DNA of 64,000 nt. Source: Modicisalibacter sp049808615 (GTDB lineage Bacteria > Pseudomonadota > Gammaproteobacteria > Pseudomonadales > Halomonadaceae). The stretch spans positions 31,621-95,620 of the forward strand of contig NZ_JBNCAN010000020.1 of the NCBI RefSeq assembly GCF_049808615.1. The letters run 5' to 3'. Both the position numbers and the translations under genes were made by a program. Numbering within the stretch: position 1 is the first letter of the stretch; the number at the start of each line of letters is the position of its first letter. The notes beneath the pieces were generated by a model. That model was not told the origin of the DNA. It worked only from the letters and a program-made list of their open reading frames with translations, and ran no database searches. Positions 33,658-42,070 of this stretch are shown here, piece after piece.

Positions 33658-33948
33658 ATGTTACTGCACCTACTCAATCGTTCTGTGGCGTCCAGTCATG
33701 TCTATCGAGAGGCGTTGCGCGCCATGGGTGACGATGACTGTCTATTGCTGACAGAGGATGGCGTTTATGGCGCCGTGGCACCTCTGGTCGAGCATTTTTC
33801 TTCGATCTCCGGGCGCTTGTTTGCGCTACGTGAGGATCTGGCGTCTCGGGGTCTGGAGGGGCGTTGCGCCGAGCAGGTCATTGTCGTGGATATGGATGGA
33901 TTCGTGCAGCTGACCGAAGAAGCCGAGCGTACGGTGAGTTGGTTCTGA
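33658..33948 (+). CDS. tusB: Sulfurtransferase complex subunit TusB
   Basis: 96 residues, normal for DsrH/TusB. Seen: MLLHLLNRS opening, DDCLLLTEDGVYGAV and the central acidic region. ATG 33658 was chosen because it gives the family start and follows AAGGAG; a longer reading from 33544 overlaps tusC. Its TGA overlaps the tusE ATG by one base. Confidence 0.9.
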   Translation: MLLHLLNRSVASSHVYREALRAMGDDDCLLLTEDGVYGAVAPLVEHFSSISGRLFALREDLASRGLEGRCAEQVIVVDMDGFVQLTEEAERTVSWF

Positions 33949-34301
33949 TGACGACGACGATCGCTGCGCGTTCTCTCAGAGTTGAAGGACGCGACATCCT
34001 GCTGGATCCCGAAGGTTATCTGGTGAATCTCTCGGACTGGACACCCGCGGTGGCCGAGGCGTTGGCCGTTGAGGAAGGGCGGACGCTAACGCCGGAGCAT
34101 TGGGAGGTCATCGACGTATTGCGTGACTTCTATGCGCGCTTCGAGATGGCGCCGGCCATGCGCCCCTTGGTCAAGGCGGTAGGGCAAGCCCTGGGGCCGG
34201 AGAAGGGCAAGTCCCTACATCTGATGAGGCTGTTCCCCGAGAGTCCGGCCAAGGTCGGCGCCCGGTTGGCGGGTTTGCCCAAGCCCACCAACTGTTTATG
34301 A
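33948..34301 (+). CDS. tusE: Sulfur relay protein TusE (DsrC family)
   Basis: 117 residues. Accepts persulfide from TusBCD and passes it to MnmA. Seen: DPEGYLVNLSDWTPAVAEALA, TPEHWEVIDVLRDFYARFEMAPAMRPLVK and a C-terminus PKPTNCL with the reactive Cys in the penultimate position. The second Cys found in true DsrC (about ten residues upstream) is absent, so it is TusE rather than a dissimilatory-sulfite-reductase partner. Translationally coupled to tusB. Confidence 0.93.
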   Translation: MTTTIAARSLRVEGRDILLDPEGYLVNLSDWTPAVAEALAVEEGRTLTPEHWEVIDVLRDFYARFEMAPAMRPLVKAVGQALGPEKGKSLHLMRLFPESPAKVGARLAGLPKPTNCL

Positions 34302-34329
34302 CGGGGCTTTTGTCGATGCGAGGACGCTT

Positions 34330-34890
34330 CTGAATTTTCTGGCCCATGCCTGGCTGGCCCGAGGCGGCAATGATGCCTTCCTTTACGGTAATCTGATTGC
34401 CGATGGGGTCAAGGGAAGTAATCTGAGTGACTGGTCGAGCGACATCGCCGCGGGCATACGACACCATCGACGAGTGGATGCGGTTGTCGATGCGCATCCG
34501 GTGATTCTTGATGCTCGGGCCAGGGCGCCTCGGGAAGGGCGACGCTACGTCGGCATCGCGCTCGATCTGGTGTGGGATCACTTCGTCGCCCGCACCTGTA
34601 TCCGCGACAGTCGCGACCAAGCCCTGGTTCAACGCTGTTACCGCCTGCTTGATGAGCGCCCGGCACCGGCTCGGTTGGCCAGCATGATGCCGATACTGAT
34701 CGAGCAGGATTGGTTGAACGGCTACGCGGATTTCAGTTTTACCTGCAGCGCCGTAGCCGGCGTCGGGAGGCGGTTATCCGGCCCCAACCGTCTGGCTGAG
34801 CTCGTTCCATGGCTGAAAGCCGACTATGCTGTGCTTGAACAGGATTTTGCCCGCTTGTGGCCGGAGTTGAACCGTCAACTGGGCGTCTAG
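34330..34890 (+). CDS. acpH: Acyl carrier protein phosphodiesterase, apparent CTG start
   Basis: 186 residues from CTG 34330. AcpH removes 4'-phosphopantetheine from holo-ACP. Seen: (M)NFLAHAWLA, the universal AcpH opening, GNLIADGVKG, HHRRVDA (metal-binding His/Asp region), IALDLVWDHFVAR and DWLNGYADF. The N-terminal block begins exactly at CTG 34330, which has GAGGA 5 nt upstream. No ATG, GTG or TTG is in frame before GTG 34474, which would remove the first 48 conserved residues. An ATG at 34316 is out of frame and stops after five codons. Follows tusE by 28 bases. Confidence 0.8.
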   Translation: MNFLAHAWLARGGNDAFLYGNLIADGVKGSNLSDWSSDIAAGIRHHRRVDAVVDAHPVILDARARAPREGRRYVGIALDLVWDHFVARTCIRDSRDQALVQRCYRLLDERPAPARLASMMPILIEQDWLNGYADFSFTCSAVAGVGRRLSGPNRLAELVPWLKADYAVLEQDFARLWPELNRQLGV

Positions 34891-34898
34891 GTCTTCGC

Positions 34899-36164
34899 TT
34901 ACCCCTCGATCAGCCACAAACATTCGATCACTTCGCCTTGCTCGATGGTGCTATTGGCGGGAATTATTGCCAAGGCATCCGCTTCGACGCAGGATGACAG
35001 CACCGCGGAATTCTGATCCTCAAACGCCTGCGCAACAATCCCGGTAGCGCCGAATTCGAGCATGACCCGCATATAGTGGCGCCGCGCCTGGGTGCTGGTG
35101 GCAAAGCCGGCGCGGACATGCAGGCGGGGCAGACTGGACAAGGCGGGGCAGCCGAGCAGAGCGCCGAGCAAGGGCCGAAGAAAGATCCAGGCACCCACGA
35201 AGCCGGAGACCGGGTTGCCGGGCAGTCCGACGAAGCGCGCCTCGCCTTTATCTGTATTTTCAGCGCTGCGGGGTAATCGTCCCAGCGCCAGGGGTTTGCC
35301 CGGGCGCATGGCCAGGCGCCAGAGATCGAGTTGCCCAAGGCTTTCCAAAGCCCGCTTGACGTGATCTTCTTCCCCGACACTCACTCCCCCGGTAGACACC
35401 ACCACATCGGCCTGTTCCGCCGCCTGGCGTAATGTCTGGCAAGTGGCCTCGAAGTTATCGGATACCGAGACGGCCATGACCACTTCGGCACCGAAGCGCT
35501 CCAGCAGGCGTTTGAGCATGGGGCGGTTGGAGTTGTAAATCTGTCCCGGTCGCAATGGCGTGCCTGGATCGATGATTTCATCGCCAGTGGAGAGCAGCGC
35601 CACTCTGGGCCGGCGTCGTACCGCTGCCTCGGTCACTCCCTGGCCCGCCAGATGGCCCAACGCCGCTGCTTCCAGCCGGGTTCCTGCCGGCAGGAGCCGT
35701 TTACCGCGTTGCACGTCACGGCCACGACGACGAACGTTATCGCCGGTCGGGATATCCGCGGGAATGCGCATGCCGTCAGCACACTCCTCGACCCTTTCCT
35801 GCATGACGACGCAATCGGCGCCGGGGGGAATCTCACCCCCGGTAAAGATGCGCGCACAGCTATCAGGTGCCAAAGGTTGCGGCGAATGACCGGCGGCAAC
35901 GCGCTGGGATACGGGCAATATCCGACCGGCATCCGCCGCGCGCAGGGCATATCCGTCCATCGCGCTGTTGTCTGCCGGCGGAACATCATGTTGGGCGTTT
36001 ACATCTTCCGCCAGCACGCGACCTGCGGCTTTATCGACGTCTAGGCACTCGGCATCCATCGGCGAGAGGCTTTCCAGCAACGCCGCAAGCGCCGCCTCGA
36101 CGCTTTGCATTCCATTGCCGGACATTTCAGCCTTTCCAATCTCGACCTTTCCAATTTCAGCCAT
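34899..36164 (-). CDS. moeA: Molybdopterin molybdenumtransferase MoeA
   Basis: 421 residues. Inserts molybdate into adenylylated molybdopterin. Seen: DNSAMDGYALRA, IFTGGEIPPGAD, RVALLSTGDEI (MoCF-binding fold), STGGVSVGEEDHVK, and FVGLPGNPVSGFV. ATG 36164 follows GAGG with 6-nt spacing and overlaps the moaB end by 8 bases; the longer 493-residue reading runs through moaB. Oddity: a 15-base tandem repeat near the start encodes EIGKVEIGKAE, absent from the family core. Probably supplies cofactor to the formate dehydrogenase upstream. Confidence 0.93.
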   Translation of the reverse strand: MAEIGKVEIGKAEMSGNGMQSVEAALAALLESLSPMDAECLDVDKAAGRVLAEDVNAQHDVPPADNSAMDGYALRAADAGRILPVSQRVAAGHSPQPLAPDSCARIFTGGEIPPGADCVVMQERVEECADGMRIPADIPTGDNVRRRGRDVQRGKRLLPAGTRLEAAALGHLAGQGVTEAAVRRRPRVALLSTGDEIIDPGTPLRPGQIYNSNRPMLKRLLERFGAEVVMAVSVSDNFEATCQTLRQAAEQADVVVSTGGVSVGEEDHVKRALESLGQLDLWRLAMRPGKPLALGRLPRSAENTDKGEARFVGLPGNPVSGFVGAWIFLRPLLGALLGCPALSSLPRLHVRAGFATSTQARRHYMRVMLEFGATGIVAQAFEDQNSAVLSSCVEADALAIIPANSTIEQGEVIECLWLIEG

Positions 36165-36687
36165 GCTGACCTCGACCGGGGATGACCAGGTTGGCGAAGT
36201 TACAGGGCTGATGACGGCTATCGAGCTGCTCCTTGAGAATGCCGTCCCAGGCGGTGCGACAGGCGCCGGTGGAACCGGGCAGGCAGAACACCACGGTGGC
36301 GTTGGCCAGTCCGCCCAGGCAACGGCTCTGGACCGTCGAGCTGCCGATCTCCTGCCAGGAGAGGTGACGGAACAATTCACCGAAGCCCTCGATGGTCTTG
36401 TCGAGTAGCACGCCCACTGCCTCCGGGGTAGAGTCGCGCCCGGTAAAACCGGTGCCGCCGGTGGTCAGGATCACCTGGATGCGTTCATCGGCAATCCATT
36501 CGGCAACCACTGCGCGAATGCGGTAAACGTCGTCGACGACGATGCGCTTATCGATGGCGGTGTGCCCGGCCTCACGCAGGCGTTCGACCAGGGCCTGCCC
36601 CGACCGGTCAGTGTCTTCGGTGCGGGTATCCGAGATCGTCAGTACCGCGATATTGAGGGCGACAAAGGCGTCACGATCGGCGCTCAT
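36157..36687 (-). CDS. moaB: Molybdenum cofactor biosynthesis protein MoaB
   Basis: 176 residues; MoaB/MogA family, binds and adenylylates molybdopterin. Seen: IAVLTISDTRTEDTD, VILTTGGTGFTGRDSTPEAV, and FCLPGSTGACRTAWDGI. ATG 36687 follows AAGGAAAA; the reading from 36768 adds 27 residues inside the DUF1244 gene. Overlaps moeA (8 bases) downstream and the DUF1244 gene (4 bases) upstream, so the three are one translationally coupled operon. Confidence 0.93.
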   Translation of the reverse strand: MSADRDAFVALNIAVLTISDTRTEDTDRSGQALVERLREAGHTAIDKRIVVDDVYRIRAVVAEWIADERIQVILTTGGTGFTGRDSTPEAVGVLLDKTIEGFGELFRHLSWQEIGSSTVQSRCLGGLANATVVFCLPGSTGACRTAWDGILKEQLDSRHQPCNFANLVIPGRGQHG

Positions 36688-36998
36688 GCATTTTCCTTGT
36701 GGCTGTGGCGTGCTTCGAGGGCGGCTTGCTGTTCTGCTGTCGCAGGTGTCTGATACTTCTTTTTCCACTGCTCGTAGGGCATGCCGTAGACATATTCTCG
36801 GGCGCTATCGTAGTCGAGTTCCGCGCCTCGTTCCTCGGCGGCGGCAACCATCCATTTGGACAGGCAGTTACGGCAGAAATCGGCCAGGATCATCAGGTCG
36901 ATGTTCTGCACTTCCTTATGGGCATCGAGGTGATCGAGCAAGCGCCGAAAGGCGGCGGCCTCGATCTCGGTGCGAGTGGTGTCATCGATATGCTGCAT
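36684..36998 (-). CDS. DUF1244 family protein
   Basis: 104 residues; family of unknown function. Seen: AAAFRRLLDHLDAHKEVQNIDLM, the Cys pair-containing ADFCRNCLSKW and the signature EYVYGMPYEQWKKKYQ. Cytoplasmic and helical. Overlaps moaB by 4 bases at the head of the moaB-moeA operon, behind the formate dehydrogenase terminator. The CxxC motif could bind metal or be redox active (inference). Confidence 0.88.
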   Translation of the reverse strand: MQHIDDTTRTEIEAAAFRRLLDHLDAHKEVQNIDLMILADFCRNCLSKWMVAAAEERGAELDYDSAREYVYGMPYEQWKKKYQTPATAEQQAALEARHSHKENA

Positions 36999-37045
36999 GG
37001 TCCGATCTCCGTAGGGCTGACAATGAGGTGAATATCATAACAAAA

Positions 37046-37078
37046 GACACCGCCCCTGTTGTTGAAAGGGGCGGTGTC
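37046..37078 (-). terminator. Terminator of the formate dehydrogenase operon
   Basis: 11-bp perfect stem GACACCGCCCC/GGGGCGGTGTC (37046-37056 with 37068-37078), 11-nt loop. On the minus strand it is followed by TTTTG and lies 35 bases after the fdh gamma stop. Confidence 0.87.
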
Positions 37079-37112
37079 GAAAGGGTCGATCCAGAACGTC
37101 TTGCGGTGCAAC

Positions 37113-38174
37113 TCAATTGGGGCGATGGGCTTTCGCCGTTCCATCATCCGCGGCCTTTTCTTCAGGCGCGGTATCGGCCTTGTGCATGACCTCCTCGTAC
37201 CACAGGTTGTGATGCTGCTTGGCCCAGGTCTCATCGACATAGCCGGTCTTCATGGCCTCGAAAGCGCCTTCGGTGCCCAGGGTGCCGATATAGATATGGC
37301 CCAACGCCACCGCCACCAGCCCCAGGGAGCCGATGGCATGCACCATGTTGGCCCACTGCATGGTGTCGCGCCCTTGATCGAAGTTAGGAAAATCCAGGAC
37401 TAGACCGCTCGCCACCACCAGCAGTCCCACGCTGGCAAGCAGCCAGTACCATGCCTTTTCCCCGGCATTGGCAAATCCCGCGTCCGGGTGTGCCTTGCCG
37501 ACGATACCGCCCCCTTGTTTGAACCAGGTCCAGTCGTGTTTCTTGGGAATATTGATGGTCAACCATTTGGCCAGCACCAGGATCAACATGATGCCGAACA
37601 GCGGCCCCAGATAGTTGTGTATCAACTTGGTGCCCGAGATCATCGGCGCCCAGAAGCCGTCGCCGAACAGCGGTCGAAACACGAACTTGCCATACAGCAG
37701 GTTGAGTCCGGTCAAGGCCAAGGCAATGAACAACGTCGCCAGAGTCCAGTGCATTGCCCGCTCGATAGCGGTCCAGCGCAGCATCCTGCGTCCGGTGCGA
37801 GGGTTATCGAGGGTCTTCTTGCCGACGATCAAGTAGAAGACGAGGATAATCGCCAGCATACCGCCAACGGCGATCAGCCCCCCCGGGGATATCCAGCGAT
37901 TGCGAACCTGACGCCAGTACTCGCCACTCTGATTGATCAGGTTGTAGGTGGAGTCGGCCCGAGTGTCGATGAAATCCTCGCCGTCTCTCACCTGGCGCCA
38001 GGTATCGGCGGTCACCGGCCCGACCGATGTCGCTATTTCGCCCTGAGGCGTCCAGCCCTCGCCGCGGGATTGAGACTGTTCTTCCGCCACGACGACAGAA
38101 CTCAGTGCGAAGGTGAATAACAGCAAGGTTGCCACCTGCAATAAGTGCCGCGAAAGCCTAGTGAGTGACCGCAT
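37113..38174 (-). CDS. Formate dehydrogenase, cytochrome b556 (gamma) subunit
   Basis: 353 residues. Membrane subunit passing electrons from the Fe-S subunit to quinone. Seen: signal-like hydrophobic N-terminus (MRSLTRLSRHLLQVATLLL), a periplasmic part with GEDFIDTRADSTYNLINQSG, and four helices with haem histidines in AIERAMHWTLAT, HNYLGPLFG and ANMVHAIGSLGL. ATG 38174 follows AAGGAGG at 6 nt; a 528-residue reading to 38699 is out of frame with the real beta subunit and rejected. The N-terminal periplasmic extension before the helices is longer than in E. coli FdnI. Confidence 0.92.
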   Translation of the reverse strand: MRSLTRLSRHLLQVATLLLFTFALSSVVVAEEQSQSRGEGWTPQGEIATSVGPVTADTWRQVRDGEDFIDTRADSTYNLINQSGEYWRQVRNRWISPGGLIAVGGMLAIILVFYLIVGKKTLDNPRTGRRMLRWTAIERAMHWTLATLFIALALTGLNLLYGKFVFRPLFGDGFWAPMISGTKLIHNYLGPLFGIMLILVLAKWLTINIPKKHDWTWFKQGGGIVGKAHPDAGFANAGEKAWYWLLASVGLLVVASGLVLDFPNFDQGRDTMQWANMVHAIGSLGLVAVALGHIYIGTLGTEGAFEAMKTGYVDETWAKQHHNLWYEEVMHKADTAPEEKAADDGTAKAHRPN

Positions 38175-38184
38175 GATCGCCTCC

Positions 38185-38823
38185 TTACCCTTGACGGGTC
38201 GCATCGTAGGCCAGGTTATCGACCGATGCGCCCTGGCGCTGGCTGCGCTCGCGACGCTGATTGCCCGACCAGGCGCCGTCCTCGTGACCGCGCTGCACGA
38301 CGCGCTGACGGAAGATGTCGGCGACCTCCTGGGCATCGCCGGCGAGCAGTGCCTTGGTCGAACACATCTCGGCGCACAACGGAAGTTTGCCCTCGGCGAT
38401 GCGGTTGGCACCGTACTTTTCGTACTCTTCTTCCTTGGTTTCCGCTGGGCCACCCGCGCAGAAGGTGCACTTGTCCATCTTGCCGCGCTCGCCGAAGGCG
38501 TTCTGTTTGGGGAATTGTGGCGCGCCGAAGGGGCAGGCATACAGACAGTAGCCGCAGCCGATGCATAGATCCTTATCGTGCAATACGATGCCATCGTCGC
38601 GCTGATAGAGTGTCTCGGTCGGACAGACGGCAATACAGGGCGCATCGTCGCAGTGCATGCAGGCCACCGAAATGGAGACTTCCGTGGGTTCGCCATCATC
38701 GATGGTGACTACTCGGCGGCGCTGGATGCCCCAGGGCACTTCGTTGGCATTCTTGCAGGCGGTGACGCAGCCGTTGCATTCGATGCAGCGCTCCGCATCA
38801 CACATGAATTTCATTGTCGCCAT
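38185..38823 (-). CDS. Formate dehydrogenase, iron-sulfur (beta) subunit
   Basis: 212 residues. Electron carrier between catalytic and membrane subunits. Seen: Cys clusters CIECNGCVTACKNANEVPWG, CMHCDDAPCIAVCP, CIGCGYCLYACPFGAPQFP and CTFC, enough for four [4Fe-4S] centres. It lacks the C-terminal membrane helix of E. coli FdnH, as expected for the shorter proteobacterial type. GAGGAG precedes ATG 38823. The gamma gene starts 10 bases after its stop. Confidence 0.93.
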   Translation of the reverse strand: MATMKFMCDAERCIECNGCVTACKNANEVPWGIQRRRVVTIDDGEPTEVSISVACMHCDDAPCIAVCPTETLYQRDDGIVLHDKDLCIGCGYCLYACPFGAPQFPKQNAFGERGKMDKCTFCAGGPAETKEEEYEKYGANRIAEGKLPLCAEMCSTKALLAGDAQEVADIFRQRVVQRGHEDGAWSGNQRRERSQRQGASVDNLAYDATRQG

Positions 38824-38895
38824 GTTCTTCTCCTCATCGGGAGCGAGACGATCCTCGCTCCCGAATGTCGCTGTCGGGTCGTTAGTTCAAGCGGC

Positions 38896-41763
38896 TCAGG
38901 CGGTGGCCTTCTCAAGACGACACAAGGTGACTTTGGTCTCCTGCATCTGGGTTACGCTGTCGTAGCCATAGGTCGTGGCGGTGTTGGCCGCCTCGCCCAG
39001 CACATAGGGCTGAGCGCCTTCCGGGTAATGACTCGCCAGACTCTTGCCCTCGAACACGCCGCCGAAGTGGAAAGGCATGAACACCACATCGCGACCGACG
39101 CGAGGGGTGACCATGGCCTTGATCTTCACACGACCGCCTTCAGCGCCTTCGAGCCAGACCATGTCGTCGTTCTCGATGCCCAGATCGTTGGCCAGCGCCG
39201 GATTGATCTCGACGAACATCTCCTGCTGCAACTCGGCGAGCCAGGACATGGAGCGGGTCTCTTCACCACCGCCTTCGTATTCCACCAGGCGTCCCGAGGT
39301 CAGGGTGATCGGGTAGCGCTCGCTGACGTCGTTCTCCTGGATCGAGCGGTAGAGGGTCGGCAGACGATAAAGCGACTCGAAATCGTCCCAGGTCGGGAAC
39401 TTCTCGACCAAGTCGCGCCGTGCCGTGTACAAGGGTTCGCGATGCTTGGGAATGGGGTCCGGGAAGGTCCATACCTCGCAGCGCGCCTTGGCATTGCCGA
39501 AGGGCGCGCAGCCGTGATCAATGGCGACCCGCTGTATACCGCCGGAAAGGTCGGTCTTCCAGTTCTTGCCTTCCGCGGCCGCCTTTTCCTTGTCGCTAAG
39601 CTCTTCCCACCAGCCCAGTTGCTTGAGCATCTCAGCGGTAAATTCCGGATAGCCGTCATTGAGATCCGAGCCTTTGCTATAGACGCCATCCGCCAGCAGG
39701 CTCACACCGTCGCGCTCGACGCCGAAGCGGGCACGGAAGGTCAGGCCACCTTCCTTGACCGGCTTGCTGGTGTCGTAAAGCAGAGGTGTGCCGGGATGAT
39801 TCATCTCGGCGTTGCCCCAGCAAGGCCAGGGTAATCCATAGTAGTCGCCATCCGCCGGACCGCCTTCGGCCTGCATGGTGCGAAAGCTGAAGGTATGCCA
39901 GTTCTGCTGATGGCTCTTGAGACGCTCCGGACTCTGGCCAGTGTAGCCGACCGTCCACATCCCTTTGTTGAACTCTCGGGTGATGTCCTCGACCAGGGGT
40001 TCGTTGCCGTTGACCTTGATGTGTTTGCATAGCTGTTCGGCAAAGCCTAGTTTCTTGGCCAACAGATACATGATCTCGTGGTCGGGGCGCGACTCGAACT
40101 GCGGCTCGATGACCCGGTCGCGCCATTGCAGTGCCCGGTTGGTGGCGGTGACGCTGCCGGTGGTCTCGAACTGCGTACAGGCGGGCAACAGGTAAACGCC
40201 ATCGCTGCGATCGTGCATGACCGCGGCAACGGTAGGGTAGGGATCGACGATGACCATCAGCTCGAGCTGATTCATGGCCTTCTTCATTTCCGGGCCGCGG
40301 GTCTGAGAGTTGACCGCATGACCCCAGTAGAACATCCCCTTCAGGCTGGTGCGCTGGGCGATATTCTCGTCCTTTTCCAATACGCCATCGATCCAGCGGG
40401 ACACGGTGATGCCGTCGCTGTACATCGGCGGTCCACCGGCATATTCGGTCTGATCGAATCGGCTCTTGAGCCATTCATACTCGACGTCCCAGATTTCCGC
40501 CCAGTGCTGCCAGGCGCCTTCGGAAAGGCCATAATAGCCGGGCAGGGAGTGGGACATTAGGCCCAGATCGGTGGCGCCCTGGACGTTGTCGTGGCCGCGG
40601 AAGATGTTGGCGCCGCCGCCGGATTTACCGATGTTGCCCAGCGCCAGTTCGAGAATGCAGTAGGCGCGGGTATTGTTGTTGCCGGTGGTGTGCTGGGTGC
40701 CGCCCATGCACCACACGATGCAACCGGGGCGATTGTCCGCCAGGCGTTTGGCAACGTCGTACATCTCGGCTTCCGGCACCCCGGTCACGGACTCGACCAC
40801 GTCCGGGGTGAAGGCGGCCACTTCCTTGCGCACCTTGTCCATGCCGTAGACCCGCTGTTCGATGTAGGTCTTGTCTTCCCAGCCATTTTCGAAGATGTGC
40901 CACAAGAGACCCCACACGTAGGCGACATCCGAGCCCGGGCGCAGACGCACGTACTTGGTGGCCTTGGCAGCGGTGCGAGTGAAGCGTGGATCGACCACGA
41001 TGATCTCGGCGTTGCTGCGTTCCTTGGCCAGCAAGATGTGCTGCATGGCCACCGGGTGGGCTTCGCAAGGGTTGGAACCAATGAACAGAATCGAACGGCT
41101 GTTCTGCAGGTCGTTGAGCGAGTTGGTCATCGCCCCATAGCCCCAGGTATTGGCCACCCCGGCCACGGTGGTGGAGTGACAGATACGCGCCTGGTGATCG
41201 GTGTTGTTGGTGCCGAACAGGGCGGCGAACTTGCGCATGAAGTAGGCCTGTTCATTGCTGAACTTGGCCGAGCCCAGCCAGTAGACGCTGTCGGGACCGT
41301 GCTTGTCGCGCAGTTCGAGCACCTTGTCGCCCACTTCCTCGATGGCCTGCTCCCAGGAAAGGCGTTTCCACTCGCCGCCTTCGAGTTTCATCGGATATTT
41401 GAGGCGCCGGGAAGAGTGGCCATGTTCGCGTAGCGAGGCACCCTTGGCGCAATGGGCGCCGCGATTGATGGGATGATCGAAGGCGGGTTCCTGTTTGGTC
41501 CAGACGCCTTCCTGCACCTCGGCATAGACGCCGCAACCCACCGAGCAGTGAGAGCAGATGGTGCGCTTGGTTTCGATGGGCGCATCCGAGACCTGAGTTT
41601 TTTCCTGGGCATCGGCGCGACGCATCATGGTGTTGCCCATGAAGCCTGCCGCTGCCAGGCCGCCGGTGGCGACACCACTGCGTTGCAGGAACTGGCGGCG
41701 TGTGACGCCGAGTCCCTTGCCAATGGGTTCGACGGGCTGAGCGGATTTACGTGTCAGTCGCAT
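38896..41763 (-). CDS. Formate dehydrogenase, molybdopterin-binding (alpha) subunit
   Basis: 955 residues. Oxidises formate to CO2 at a bis-MGD Mo or W centre, in the periplasm. Seen: TAT signal TRRQFLQRSG (residues 21-30), [4Fe-4S] ligands C70, C73, C77 and C105, and active-site Cys195 in ARICHSTTVAG, codon TGT, so this is a Cys and not a selenocysteine enzyme. A conserved His follows it (H196). Molybdopterin dinucleotide-binding C-terminus begins near residue 830 (YPITLTSGRLVEYEGG). GAGGA precedes the ATG. Confidence 0.95.
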   Translation of the reverse strand: MRLTRKSAQPVEPIGKGLGVTRRQFLQRSGVATGGLAAAGFMGNTMMRRADAQEKTQVSDAPIETKRTICSHCSVGCGVYAEVQEGVWTKQEPAFDHPINRGAHCAKGASLREHGHSSRRLKYPMKLEGGEWKRLSWEQAIEEVGDKVLELRDKHGPDSVYWLGSAKFSNEQAYFMRKFAALFGTNNTDHQARICHSTTVAGVANTWGYGAMTNSLNDLQNSRSILFIGSNPCEAHPVAMQHILLAKERSNAEIIVVDPRFTRTAAKATKYVRLRPGSDVAYVWGLLWHIFENGWEDKTYIEQRVYGMDKVRKEVAAFTPDVVESVTGVPEAEMYDVAKRLADNRPGCIVWCMGGTQHTTGNNNTRAYCILELALGNIGKSGGGANIFRGHDNVQGATDLGLMSHSLPGYYGLSEGAWQHWAEIWDVEYEWLKSRFDQTEYAGGPPMYSDGITVSRWIDGVLEKDENIAQRTSLKGMFYWGHAVNSQTRGPEMKKAMNQLELMVIVDPYPTVAAVMHDRSDGVYLLPACTQFETTGSVTATNRALQWRDRVIEPQFESRPDHEIMYLLAKKLGFAEQLCKHIKVNGNEPLVEDITREFNKGMWTVGYTGQSPERLKSHQQNWHTFSFRTMQAEGGPADGDYYGLPWPCWGNAEMNHPGTPLLYDTSKPVKEGGLTFRARFGVERDGVSLLADGVYSKGSDLNDGYPEFTAEMLKQLGWWEELSDKEKAAAEGKNWKTDLSGGIQRVAIDHGCAPFGNAKARCEVWTFPDPIPKHREPLYTARRDLVEKFPTWDDFESLYRLPTLYRSIQENDVSERYPITLTSGRLVEYEGGGEETRSMSWLAELQQEMFVEINPALANDLGIENDDMVWLEGAEGGRVKIKAMVTPRVGRDVVFMPFHFGGVFEGKSLASHYPEGAQPYVLGEAANTATTYGYDSVTQMQETKVTLCRLEKATA

Positions 41764-41787
41764 GATAACGAATCCTCGGTTGAGCGC

Positions 41788-42018
41788 TCAGTCGCGCAGG
41801 GTGGCGTAGAAGGCGCGGACATGATCGGTCTCGCGATACAGACGTGGCTGATCGATGGCATCGCCGGGATCGTCATCCTTGCTCCTGGCGTGAACGAAGG
41901 TGGCATTGCCGAGACCGGCGGCAGCCCCCGCGGCGGCGGTGCCCAGGCCTAGAACCCTTAGAAAACGACGGCGCCCAAGGGTCGGTTGGCTGGCGGGTTT
42001 GTCGGGTGTGTGGCTCAT
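41788..42018 (-). CDS. Formate dehydrogenase-region TAT-signal small protein
   Basis: 76 residues. Seen: TAT motif GRRRFLRVLGLGTAAAGAAAG and a short acidic tail ending AFYATLRD. This matches the small TAT-target protein regularly found just upstream of periplasmic formate dehydrogenase alpha genes in proteobacteria; proposed as a small accessory subunit. GAGGAAAT precedes ATG 42018. Lies 24 bases before the alpha gene. Confidence 0.88.
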   Translation of the reverse strand: MSHTPDKPASQPTLGRRRFLRVLGLGTAAAGAAAGLGNATFVHARSKDDDPGDAIDQPRLYRETDHVRAFYATLRD

Positions 42019-42070
42019 GGCGATTTCCTCAGCACATCATTGTTGATAGCGACGTTCTGCCCCAACGCAG

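Noticed and set aside
34316..34333. ATG 34316 as the acpH start.
   Set aside because: It is out of frame and stops after five codons; the conserved protein starts at CTG 34330.
36165..36380. 493-residue version of MoeA starting at 36380.
   Set aside because: The extra 72 residues run through moaB in another frame; ATG 36164 has a good Shine-Dalgarno and fits the family.
38175..38699. N-terminal extension giving a 528-residue formate dehydrogenase gamma subunit.
   Set aside because: The added part is read out of frame across the real beta-subunit gene; ATG 38174 has an excellent AAGGAGG.
41168..41200. Selenocysteine codon in the formate dehydrogenase alpha gene.
   Set aside because: The active-site codon is TGT (Cys195); no in-frame TGA or SECIS is needed.
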